Source of the DNA: Selaginella moellendorffii
Lineage: Eukaryota > Streptophyta > Lycopodiopsida > Selaginellales > Selaginellaceae
Length of the DNA stretch: 64,000 bases
Reading direction: 5' to 3'
NCBI RefSeq assembly: GCF_000143415.4
Contig: NW_003314314.1
Location: 493,443-557,442, forward strand
Below, piece by piece: positions 32,285 through 42,760 of the stretch; the stretch's first letter is position 1, and the number at the start of each line of letters is the position of its first letter. The position numbers and the translations under genes are program-made. The notes under the pieces were generated by a model, which was not told where the DNA came from, did no database searches, and saw only the letters and a list, made by a program, of their open reading frames with translations.

Positions 32285-33738
32285 TTACCCAGGAAGATAA
32301 AAATCCATGGTGTCCACTGGTAAATTTAGCACTGACGTCTCAACCTTCCAAAGAAAATCACAACGATGATCAAAGAAGAATAGAGAGAACCGTATACCTC
32401 TTCAAATGGAACAAACACGAATGGCGCTAATCCTTTTTTGTGAGTCACGGCAGGCACATTCGGGTTGTGGCTCTCGTCTTCCTCCCAGTTCTCCACGGAG
32501 CTCAGGATTTCCTCGTCGGTGCTAACTTCGATGTCGTCCAGGCCACTGGTGACGAGCAGCAGCAAATCCAGTCGATTGTTTGCACCTGGAGTAGTACTAC
32601 GAATTCTGCAATACAAAACCATGAAGAAAGATCTTTGACAAACTCAATCTTACTTGAGGCGAATTCTCAGCACTGTAGGCCGTAGCCCCGGATAAACCAC
32701 GGCCGCATCCACCTACAAAAGAACTTTGGCGATTCAGATAAAGAAAAAGGGAGCACCTATTTCATTGCCTGGGATTGTGCGAGCGTGTACCGTCCCCCGT
32801 AAATGTTCTCCTTGGTAGCGCGCCGATTCATTGTCTTTGCGATTTCCTTAAGCCTCAGCGCAGTATTCTAAAGCACAAAAGGATGTAAGCTCCGAGAAAA
32901 TGTGCAGAGGAACTTCGCTACCTTGTAGAGGAACCTTCCATTCGGAAAGAAACGAATATATCTGTAGTAGCAGACCTGGAACGACGAGAAAAAAAGCCAT
33001 AAGTTCATCCAAAACGGGAAGAGATCATCTTACCAGATGAACTGGATTCGTAACCTTCCATTCAGCAACACCGGCGCGAATGTAAGTGTTGCGGCTCACA
33101 TAAATACCTGGGACAAGCACCTCAGTCACTCGAAGATCTTAAAGAGTAACTGCAAGGAAACCATCAAAGCGAAGCCTGGGACGATGATGCCACATTTTTC
33201 GCCAAGAGCCACCGTAGTTCTGAGTCAATATCTTTCTGTTTCCTTCGACACCATGAAGCTGGAAGGTCATCACAGCAAAGTCACGTTAAAACATGGAGAG
33301 AGAAAAGAAGTGCTCTTGCCTGCCATGTCTTTAAGCATGCCAAGCGCCAAAAGACGGGATTGCGAATAGCATATCGCCACTTTCTACACACACACGACGC
33401 CTTTCCCAGCGTGTAGGGAGACAGACGCATAAAAATCTGTGAGCAGCACACTTAGAACAGCAAACGAAGAAAAATGGCAAAAACCTCATGAAGTATATCT
33501 TCGGAAAGTTTCCGATGCAATAGAGAAGGATCGAGTTCGATCTGGTAGCTTTGAGCAACCGGACGTATTCTGGTACCGTAAAGATCTAGCAAAAGAATAA
33601 AAAAAGATGAAAATGTAGAACTTCAATCCTCGAGCAAAGAATAGTACGCTTACCCAGCCAAGGTCTCGCTGTTACAAAGTACTTCACTGGTCTGTACACT
33701 TCTGTGTCGTTAATAATCGGATGAAAAACCATAGCCAT
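32285..33738 (-). CDS. F-box protein, FBXO9-like
   Basis: F-box proteins are the substrate receptors of SCF ubiquitin ligases. Ten exons on -: 33738-33654, 33585-33485, 33436-33320, 33258-33162, 33107-33034, 32975-32922, 32867-32769, 32712-32654, 32605-32398 and 32344-32285 (317 residues). The F-box spans the second intron: KLSEDILHE, then [20 protein letters not shown] and [13 protein letters not shown]. The FBXO9-specific C-terminal part follows: [71 protein letters not shown]. Introns 3 and 7 have GC donors; no frame-keeping GT site was found at those points. The N-terminal TPR-like region of longer FBXO9 proteins is absent. An upstream exon near 33930 is possible, so the start is uncertain. 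Confidence 0.82.
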
Positions 33739-34060
33739 TGCCCCCTGGAAAGAAGAAACCTAGTGCTCAGATCAATTCCTAGAGACTGCTATACCTTTCC
33801 ACGATCGCGTCTACAAGCTGCGCCTAGGCTTGGGGAGGATGAGCGCCTTGAATTTCACCTGCAAACACGCGCCCGTCGATCAAATCCCTCGAATTCCCAC
33901 GAGAACTTACGATCAAGCGCGCCATAGGCCGTGCTGCCGCCTCACAATTGAAAACCCTCGCCAATGATATCGTACGGAGATAATATTCTGCCTACGTGGC
34001 TAAGCAAGTTTTATTAAAGATAAACAATTTATCTTAAATAATGGAGGGGTCCTCGTCTTG

Positions 34061-35409
34061 TTAGATCATCCTCTTCATGTTCTCTTCCTTGAGCACCACA
34101 GTGACGACCACGCCGCCATCGCTGGATGGGAAGAGATAGATCTTCCCTTCGTGAAGATCATTCGTCCCAAACGTGATCCCGCACGGTTTCCCAAATCCAA
34201 ACTCCGATTTCTCCACCGGGTGCTGGTTGGAGCTCACCGACTGGCCAAACGGCGTCACTCGAACCGGGCGAGGGGCCTGCATCATCCAAAGTATGGTGCT
34301 CAAGGCACTCTCCGCCCTGGCGCCATCGAAAGCCTGGATCGCGTCGTGGATGGTCCGAGCTGCGAATGGAAGCCCCCTGTTCTTGAGATCGCCGGCGCTG
34401 GCAATGGCTGACAATCCGCAGATGGCGTTGCCAAAGTAGGAGGTGGGGATGGAAGCGATGCGCCCGCGGCAACTGGCGAGGACGAAGAACCTGACAGTTT
34501 GCGAATCCGGGAATCCCTGAGCGATGACCGTTCTCTGCCAGAACTCCGCGCAGAGGGCGACGTAGGTGCTGAATCGAGCGTCGCTGCTGCCAGCCGCCGC
34601 CCGGGATTTGAGCTCCGCGATGGCGGAGCGATCGAATCGGTACTGCCGGGTGGCCAGGGGTGACGAATTGGGTACGACGAGGGGCATTTTCTCCGCGCTA
34701 GGGACGATCTCTGCTCCCCAATATCCCACCGCGTTTCTCATGTGCTCCTCCTCGCTCAGCTCCAATCCCTTGTAGTTGTAAGAAATCACCGGGGGAGGGG
34801 AGATCATTTGGCCTGTTCTAGCGATTTCTGCCCAGGAGGTCATGAAATGCCAGAAACTCACTCCATCAGCTACCTGGTGGCTGAATCCCACTCCCAGGCT
34901 CACTCCTCCACATCCAAATCGTGTGATCTAACAGGATTTGTCAGCGATGATGGAAGAATCAGTGGCAACAACCATACCTGGACGAAGAGCAGGGGATCCT
35001 CGATTTTCCAGGGATATGCCGGTGGAGGGCTCCCAATCTGGCAAAGCGTGTCGCAGAACTCGCAGGGCTCGAAGAATCCAAGCTGGGCCAGCGACTTCTT
35101 GGTCGTGGCAACAGTGAATTTGGCGCTGAAATCCACAGAGGAGCAATCGAGCTCGAGAGCAGGGGTCGAGACTCCATCGCCGGCACGCATGCGCGACGCG
35201 AATGGATAGAAGGGGACGAGGACCTCCGCGAGGCTGCTCTTGAGCAGATCCTCCACATTCTCGGGTGCCGATCTGTAGAAGAGGATTCTTTTCTGGTATC
35301 CGGCATACCCCATGAGGCGATCGAAAGTGGAAAGCTCGAATTTTGGTGGATGATCGAAAGCATTGGCCGGAGTGACGAACTCGCTGGACACTATCGCAAC
35401 TTCCTCCAT
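34061..35409 (-). CDS. BAHD-family acyltransferase
   Basis: Acyl-CoA-dependent O- or N-acyltransferase of plant specialised metabolism, cytosolic. Two exons, 35409-34978 and 34927-34061, with a 50-bp GT-AG intron in phase 0; 432 residues, typical length. The catalytic HxxxD is present as SHQVADGVSFW early in exon 2. The usual C-terminal DFGWG motif is altered to EFGFGKP. Other family blocks are PFYPFASRM, RFFVLASCRGR and SYFGNAICG. The single intron just before the HxxxD region is common in the family. Donor and acceptor substrates cannot be read from sequence. It is tail-to-head with the F-box gene about 320 bp downstream. Confidence 0.93.
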
Positions 35410-35559
35410 CGCGAGGTTTTCCAATTCACTAGCTCCTCTTCCGTGGATCTGACACGACTTTGCTGTTTCAATATACTACGACAAATATGACCGTCTTAAA
35501 TGCTAATGGTAATTAAACGTTGGGAAAGACTTAGACGTTGCTGCCGTCCATCTCATTTG

Positions 35560-36870
35560 CATCTGCTTCGTTGCTTCGTTGCTGCCGTCTTCTATTCTAT
35601 CTTATTTGGATCTTATAAGCTTCGATCGCATGAGAAGGAATACAAATATCTCGGCTATGTGATTCATCGCACTCAGCCTTGGGTGGAGCGGAGGAAAGGA
35701 GCCCAACGAGCATACTACATGTTATGCAATCATGGTCATGGAGTCGGGCTTGTTACTATGAGAGATCCTTGCGTGGCACAGGGCCATTGTATATGTTCAG
35801 AAAAGCAGATTCTCCCACTTGGACAAACTGGCAGACGCTCTCGATCAAGAAACTCACAAAGGATGGTGGCGATGTGAAAGGAGTGGACCAAAAGATTTAG
35901 CTTCGACTTGGAGATCCTCACAGCAGTCTACCCAGTCATGGACACAGATAGCTCTCGTCACATGGCTGTGCCCGAGGAAAAAGACCAAGTACAACATCTA
36001 CCAAGACTCGGTCAAACGAAATCATCGGCCCCATGGTGTACAACAAGCTATCAAATGAAGAACACTAGCACGATACCGTATGGGGAGTCACCACCTACTC
36101 ATGGAACTTGGACGCAGAGAACAACCGCCAATTCCGCAGGACTAACGGATTTGCCCAGTTTGTCGTGGAGAGGTTGCACACATTTTCAAAGTATGCTCAG
36201 CATATCACGATCTATGTCACCCCGAGGCTCTCTGGAAGCTGGAGACACATCAAATCTTGCAAGCAACACAGCAGATCAGTGAACTGGCCCAGTTTCTCAC
36301 ACGGATGGAGATGTGCTGACAAACAATCATTACACAGAGAATGCATGGGATACACACCATGGAAGCCACAAATAAAAGGAAACAATATATGCAGAACAGA
36401 CAACACAAACGACCCAGGGGTGGAAGCATCCAACCGACAGACGCAAACAAAGGAAAGGTGGCTGAAGTGCACACCGCAACAGCCGAGTGAACATCCGGAG
36501 GTGGATATAGAGGCGAGGAAGAAAGAACGGCAGCAAATATCCTGCCACGTAAGCACTCCTGCCACGTCAGCGTTACTCGCGACTCCTGCCACGTCAGCGT
36601 CTTTCGCGATCTCTTGCTTCCTCAGGCCACCAAAGTAAAAAAGCAAAAGTGAGGCCTGCTGCGCCTTGGAGGCTAAAAATATAGCCAGATTGTGGCAGAC
36701 ACAAAAGGACCCCTCCTGGGACGAGAAAGGGAGGAGGGAGCGGCGGGAGTAAGGACCTTATAGCGGCCCAGGCGGGGAAATTTGTTTGCACAGTCTCATG
36801 CTTCTTGGTTAGGCACTGTGAGACTGCCAAAACAAAATATGTATGAATGAATGAATGAATATTGTTTTCT
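35560..36870 (+). mobile_element. LINE remnant (3' end of reverse-transcriptase ORF) with (aatg)n tail
   Basis: Plus-strand coding-like pieces in shifting frames: HEKEYKYLGYVIHRTQPWVE and QRAYYMLCNHGHGVGLVTMR. They match the end of a non-LTR reverse transcriptase. Next comes LLMELGRREQPPIPQD, then a zinc-knuckle-like ICPVCRGEVAHIFKVCSAYH. It ends near 36840-36860 in gaatgaatgaatgaat, the short tandem tail common at LINE 3' ends. Truncated at its 5' end and full of stops. Confidence 0.7.
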
Positions 36871-38240
36871 ATTTACTCCTAATGGAGTTGTGTTGTTAGT
36901 TTAGATACTTTAGCTTAATAACAAGTTTTAAAATGCTTGGTTATCGTATTCCCTCATGTACTGCTGATTGAATGGTTGTAACATGTCACTTATCCCCTAG
37001 TTGAGAGCTGCATCAGCACTATTTGATACTGCTGGTGCGTTGGCAACTGGCTTTGATTTTAACTCGTATTGTTCTACAGGCTGAGTACATAAGTCTGTTG
37101 GTAATCCTTAGCCTGAGCCAAAGACCCTATAAAGATGGAAGAACATGATAAAAGTACTCAAACCATGCTCTCCCCTTTGGATAGAGTGGGAGTGAGTGGT
37201 AGTAAGAGGCAAAATAAGCTCAAACAAGGCACTAAAAGTCAAGATGCAATGGACTTTGAAAATTCAAGATCGTGAAATATAATTGAATTGTAAGTATAAC
37301 AACTTAAATATTGCACATCCATATATTTGGCAATCATATCCTTTGGAAGGTCCAATTAAAACATTTTACCAAGCCATCTATTTCAAGATGATCTGAAATG
37401 CAAAAAAATTGCTTAATGGTGAGCCATTCCATCAACACCTTTAAAGCTTCCCCTGGGCCTTATGAATTTAGGACAGTTATAACATAAAACAACCATTTGC
37501 ATCAAGAATTGTGCTATTCCATCAGGTAAAGCATCCATCTAGTAAGGTAATGATATTATACTGATACTCTATGGAAGATTGTGGAAAATGCCCCATCAAG
37601 TATTATACAACTAATTCAAATGGGAGAATGCCTTTAAAGCTGCCAAAGCTAGACTTCAGATAAGATGAGTTTAGGACAGCTGTAAAAACAACCATTTGCA
37701 TCAAGAGTGCAGTTTAGTTGGCTATTCCATCAAGTACCAAGAAAAGTAATCAAATGTAATAATGATGTACTGATACCCCATGGAAGATTGTGGAAAACGC
37801 TCTATCAAGTATTATGCAACCAATCCAAACAAAGAATGCTGCTTGATCAAGCTGACTCCTCTAGCCATTAGTTAATAAGCCATAAGATAGAACTGATTAC
37901 TAGAACCGAGCCATTGATCAAAGGGATGATGGATTCAAATAATACAGCATGAAAGCCTGCCAAATCTCGTTTTGATCGATAGCCACCAATAGATGTGATT
38001 GCTTGGACTTCATTGCTGCAAAAAAATTCCGAGAAGCGGTATCTGGATGATGGGTGAGAGGTGGGACATAGTGGCTTGGGCGACCATACTCCAATAGATG
38101 GAGCTCATGTTTCTCGGGCTCTTGTCACTGTCGGCGATGAGCGCTTCGATTGCAATTGCCCACGACACCACATCCACTCTGAGGCATTCGCTTGAAAGCA
38201 TGCAGAACTGGGCATATGCTTGAAAAGTTTTCAGTCAAGC
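36871..38240. other. AT-rich intergenic region with a diverged tandem duplication
   Basis: No convincing gene. Contains a diverged direct duplication at about 37440-37625 and 37640-37830. Both copies contain aaacaaccatttgcatcaaga, tggaagattgtggaaaa and atcaagtattat in order. Near 38010-38200 the minus strand has a short VDVVSWAIAIEALIADS-like stretch that might be a PPR crumb. Confidence 0.55.
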
Positions 38241-38244
38241 TGGC

Positions 38245-38590
38245 GTGATCCTGTTGGGATTGGAGGAGGAGAGTCAAGTGGTCTTTACCAGTTTACCGAC
38301 TTCTGGTAAGTGGGCTCACTCATTACACATTGAACTTGGCCGAAGAGGGACACCCAGGGAGGTGCGACGCTGCCCGCTCTGCGAGCCAGGGACGGAAACC
38401 CTGTCTCACGTCATCTATGACTGTCCAGCCGACATGCGGCTGCGTCTTTTCTTCCCCACATTTTCACATCCCAAGCTTCATAAGCACCACAGACGCAGCA
38501 GCGATGACAGCTTTATTCCTATGCGCCATGGAAGACTGAAGGACACTAGCAGTGTCAACGACGCATGCCAGGGAGAAAATCGTTAGACTA
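38245..38590 (+). mobile_element. Second LINE remnant (C-terminal zinc-binding region)
   Basis: An open frame reads WAHSLHIELGRRGTPREVRR then CPLCEPGTETLSHVIYDCPA. The CxxC...H...C pattern is the zinc-binding region found downstream of many non-LTR reverse transcriptases. It is related in layout to the remnant at 36100-36240. Only this end is present. Confidence 0.65.
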
Positions 38591-38699
38591 CCAGCAAGAA
38601 CATCCAACACATTTGCAACTTGAAACTAATATCGTATTAATAGAATGCAAAATGGCAATGTTGTGGAAAAACTATTGACAGGTAAATCTGTGATCACGA

Positions 38700-40933
38700 T
38701 CAGAAATAATCATCGCATGAGCAGATGCCATTTCTAAAGATGTGCAGTCGGCTGGCATCCCTGCACACAATTTCTCTGTCCTCAACCTTAGAGATTCTCG
38801 CAGTGGCATTGTGACAGTCATCACAAACCCTGAGATTCTTCACGATTCTTATAGTTGTCCCAGGCTTGGAGTTGATTAAGGCACATGCAATAGCCAACTT
38901 TTCACTGTGCCCACACAAGGCATCTTCCTTGTCAACACCTTCATCACTGGGGAAAACACCATTGATATCGGCCACATAACCTTCCACCTTGATTTTCCCC
39001 ATAACCTCGTCAACCTTGCATGCAACGTCTCGATACTGCGGGTGATCTTTGCGACCGACCACAAAACTGTGAACTTTCCCTTTGTCATCTGTCCACCATG
39101 TCTGCCCGGGCTTCTTCCACGCCCTCACATCTTTCCTTGTCTTCAAAACCTCGTCCCTCTCCTTCAGCATTCCAGAGCTTGCGTAGATCCCCGCCATGAG
39201 CACGTACGCAGCAGACACCTCCTTGTCCAACTCCAGCAGTGATTCAAACGCCAGCCTCCCTACGTCAACTTTCTTCCACTTCCGGCACGCCCCAAGCAGC
39301 GTCCTCCACAAGATAACATCGGGTTCCAGGCCGTGATCCTCTCTCATGCTCTTGATCAGCTCCAGTGCTTCATCAAAGAGATTTGCCCGCCCGTAAAAAT
39401 CCACCATGCACGTAAAGTGCTCTAGAGTCGGAGCCACGCCGTAAACCAGATGCCGGAGTCCATCGAACAGGTCTTTCGCCAGTCCAATACTTCCGGTGTG
39501 GCTACAAGCGGTGAGCGCGAAGATGATGGTAATACCATTAACCAGGCCCTTGGCATCCATGGTTTCAAACCGGGATAAAACACTCTCGTAGTCTCCTTGT
39601 TGGCTATACCCTGAAAGAAGCGCGTTCCAAGCCGCCGAGTCTCTCGAGCTCTCAGGAATGGAGTCGAAAGCTTCCTGGGCTTCCCACATGGCGCCACACT
39701 TTGCGTAGAAATCCACAACGCAAGTGCCCGCGACCGGATTGTTCCGCAGCTGATGGTTCATCTTGATCTCCTTGTGGAGTTCCCTGCCGAGTTCCAGTCC
39801 CATGACATTGCCACAAGCTCTGAGAGCCACAGCGTAGCTCGTAGCATTCAGCTCGCACTCGACCCGGCACCGGCTCAAGAGCTCAAGAGCAACCTCGCTC
39901 CTGCCGTTTTCGACGTATCCCAAGAGCAATGCGTTCCAAGTCACGATGTTCCTCGGTGCGGAGATCTTGTCAAACACCGCGCGAGCACGGGGCAGGTCAC
40001 AAGATTTGGCGTACATATCCACCAGCGTTGTCGCCACAAAGATGTCACTCGCAAATCCCCGCTCCTCAGCCTGGGAATGGATCTCCACGCCCCTCTCCAA
40101 AGCCATCCTCTTCACGGCCCGTCCCTGGACCTGCTTGGGCTCCTCTTTGCTCGCCAAGCCCGCGCAAGCCTTGAGAGCCGCAACAAAACTTCTCGCATCC
40201 GGCTCGCAGCCCGATCTGGCAGGCATGCACGAAAACAGCTCCAGGGCGAGCTCGCTCTCGTTGTTCTGCGCGTAACCAAGGATCATAGCGTTCCATGCAA
40301 CGACGTGACCGTGTAGCATCTTGTGGTTTTCGTCCAGGACCTTCCGAGCGTCCTCCAGCTTACCACACCTCGAGTACATGGTGATTACCGCGGTTGCTAC
40401 GTACTTGTTGAGGAGATGCTCGCTCGCAGCTCTGAAGTGAAGCTCCCTTCCTTTCGCTGGATCGTTGCATCGTTTGAGCTCCGCCAAAACCTGGTTCCTG
40501 GCTTCAAAGTGCGCACTCAGCTGCTTTCTCGGTGGAGCTTGGTCTTGTGTAATGGAAGACGTGGGAGCTTTTTCTCGTTGAATGCTGCTTGTGTGCCGGT
40601 TCTGGGGGTGCGCTTCATGGGCTGTTTGAGAATTCAACACCTTGACAACTCCGGTCACTCCTCCAACAAAAGCTGCTCGGACACCGCTAGAACAACTTTT
40701 AGGGGGTTTTCCCAAAGATTCAAGCTTGGCCTTCAGAGACTCTGGACAGGAACTTATGTAGAGCCCTTCACCAGAAACTGAGTGCTTAAATTCTGGATAC
40801 CCTTTCCACTGCAAGCAGGAAAAAACCAACACTAACTTCTACAAAACAAGATCAAGAAGAGGCTTACATTCTTGCCTCTGTTGTCCCACCAGAGGGTTGG
40901 ATCTTCGAAAAAACTGAGCCACCGATCGCACAT
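38700..40933 (-). CDS. DYW-class PPR protein (probable organelle C-to-U RNA editing factor)
   Basis: Two exons, 40933-40868 and 40808-38700, 724 residues. Exon 1 with the start of exon 2 encodes LSFFEDPTLWWDNRGKN plus WKGYPEFKHSVSGEGLYIS, a motif like the PDF motif of plant OSB single-strand-DNA-binding proteins. A low-complexity linker follows, then PPR repeats from about residue 125 to 520 (VITMYSRCGKLEDARKVLDE; VDMYAKSCDLPRARAVFDKI). E and E+ motifs come next, then a DYW deaminase domain with the zinc signature HSEKLA and CDDCH. The chain ends in DYF rather than DYW. It starts only 73 bp downstream of the LCAT-like gene's stop. Confidence 0.9.
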
Positions 40934-41006
40934 TCTTTGCTTAGAAGAAAAACACCTCGAGTTAAACCCTAAGACCTATACTTTGTACTAAAAAAACGGT
41001 CAAGGT

Positions 41007-42524
41007 CTATGAACTTAAGTTTTGTCCTTCGACATCACCTAATTGTTTGACAATCTCTTCCACTGCATCCTCGTCCTTCAAAACCGTCGTGTGTGTCTTC
41101 CCTTGAAGTTCCACCACCTTTACTTGTTGGTCCCCGACTTTTTTCCACGAATCCACCACCCATCTCAAGCTGCACAAGTTGATCGTCCCGTCTCCATCTC
41201 CATACTCCATCTTGGGCTGGTAATCAAATCCCTGTTTCTCATACACCAGAGTCTCTGGTGTGTCCACTCCAACGCCAAAAACCAGGCTCACTGGAACCCC
41301 TGGAGCAGCCAGTTCTTCCAAGAGTCCGGGAACTCTCGTCTCGTAGTGCTCATATCCCCTCGAGTAGCCAATATCGCGGAAGAAGTCCTCCAGATCCATC
41401 GCCGTGTAATTCCTTGACGATCCCACCACCAGCGTCTTGTTTCCAAAAACTTTGGGCGATGGCAGCAGCCAAAGGTTGCTCTCGCTGCTCCTTTGCTCGT
41501 CTCGCAGCACGAGAGGATCCAGAAAGTTGGCCCCTTCGGTGTATCCAGAGGCAAAGACTCGCATCTCTTGGACGGAGCCACCCCATGGAGCTGACACTGC
41601 GATGAAGCGATGGATGAATCTCTTCTTCCAGGTGGAGCTCTGTAAGTTGAGGAAGTGGAGCACCCAGAGACCACCGAGGCTGTGAGAGATTAGCGTCACT
41701 GGCGTGTTCTTGTTTGATCTCGAGGCTTTCTCCACCAAGTTTTTCAAGTCGTGGAGGAACTGGAGTGCCACTTCCGCTGCGTTTGGGCCCGGAGCGTACC
41801 GAAAATCGTATGGAGCTCCAAAGAGAGTTTTCTGGGACTCGTAGCCTTTGGCTTTCAGTGCTGCCACCAAAGAGTTCATGTAGCCAGATAGAAACCTGAA
41901 AAGAAAACCAGCTCGTATCAATCATGCATGGTGAGTACCTCCAATTACGCTAACGAAACAATGACTTCTGCTTGGACGGAAGCTATGGCGAGAGCAAACA
42001 AGCAAAAGAAACCTTCAAAAGAACTTTTTGTAAGAAGCTAGAGAGAACTTCTACCAAAGAACTAAGAGAAAAACGCAAGAATGTAGGAAGAACTAACTAA
42101 GAGAAAATGATGGAAGAACTTACTTGAAGGTTGGATCGAGGTACTCCATCGTCTCGGTGGAACCAAACCCAGGAACTCTGGTCGTGATCCCGGGAGGATT
42201 GTGAAACGTCTTACTCCCGCCATTGTACTCGAGCCTTATCCTCTCGGCAAAGCATGGCGTGAATGGAGGAATGATGCCAAGAACATTGAGCCATAGCCGG
42301 AACCAATGCGAGAACCCAAAAGTCCTACACACAAAGCGACTACCATGATAATCTCCACCAAGCTTAACTTCCAGCTGGTTCCCTCCAGCTCCAGGCACCA
42401 AGATCACCGGAGAGAGCCTAGGTTTCCAAGAAGAGGAAAGCGAAGAACTTGGAGGAGTTGTAGCCGCCGAGGCAGCGATCTGGAAGGAGAGAGCCATTGC
42501 CAGGCATTCTAAAAGAAGACCCAT
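41007..42524 (-). CDS. LCAT-like acyltransferase/phospholipase (LCAT1 type)
   Basis: Lecithin:cholesterol acyltransferase family alpha/beta hydrolase acting on phospholipids or sterols, probably in the secretory or vacuolar system. Two exons, 42524-42124 and 41895-41007 (429 residues, as usual for plant LCAT1). The N-terminus has a hydrophobic signal (residues about 3-22), then the family block SPVILVPGAGGNQLEVKLGG. The nucleophile elbow is ISHSLGG. The acid Asp lies in YGDGDGTIN and the His in GKTHTTVL, so the triad is complete. The intron is 228 bp and phase 2. Confidence 0.92.
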
Positions 42525-42760
42525 ATCAAAAACTCCGAGACCCGAAGAAGAAAATCAATCTAAGAACACCTGGATCTCTTTCAAAGTTAAAGTCAAGAGC
42601 CCGCCGCGATTGATAGAAATCTTTCCTGAGAACTTAGATCGAAAAAGCTAGAAAACTGTGCCCTGCTGCTGCTCACAAAATTGCTGCTGCTGTAAAACGA
42701 GAGAAAAAAACGAACACTCCGGAAAAGCTACGAGAGAACCTGTTGGTGTTGATGCTGTTG

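Noticed and set aside
38010-38201. Minus-strand frame with VDVVSWAIAIEALIADS that looks a little like a PPR core
   Set aside because: Too short and without a second repeat; cannot be told from chance.
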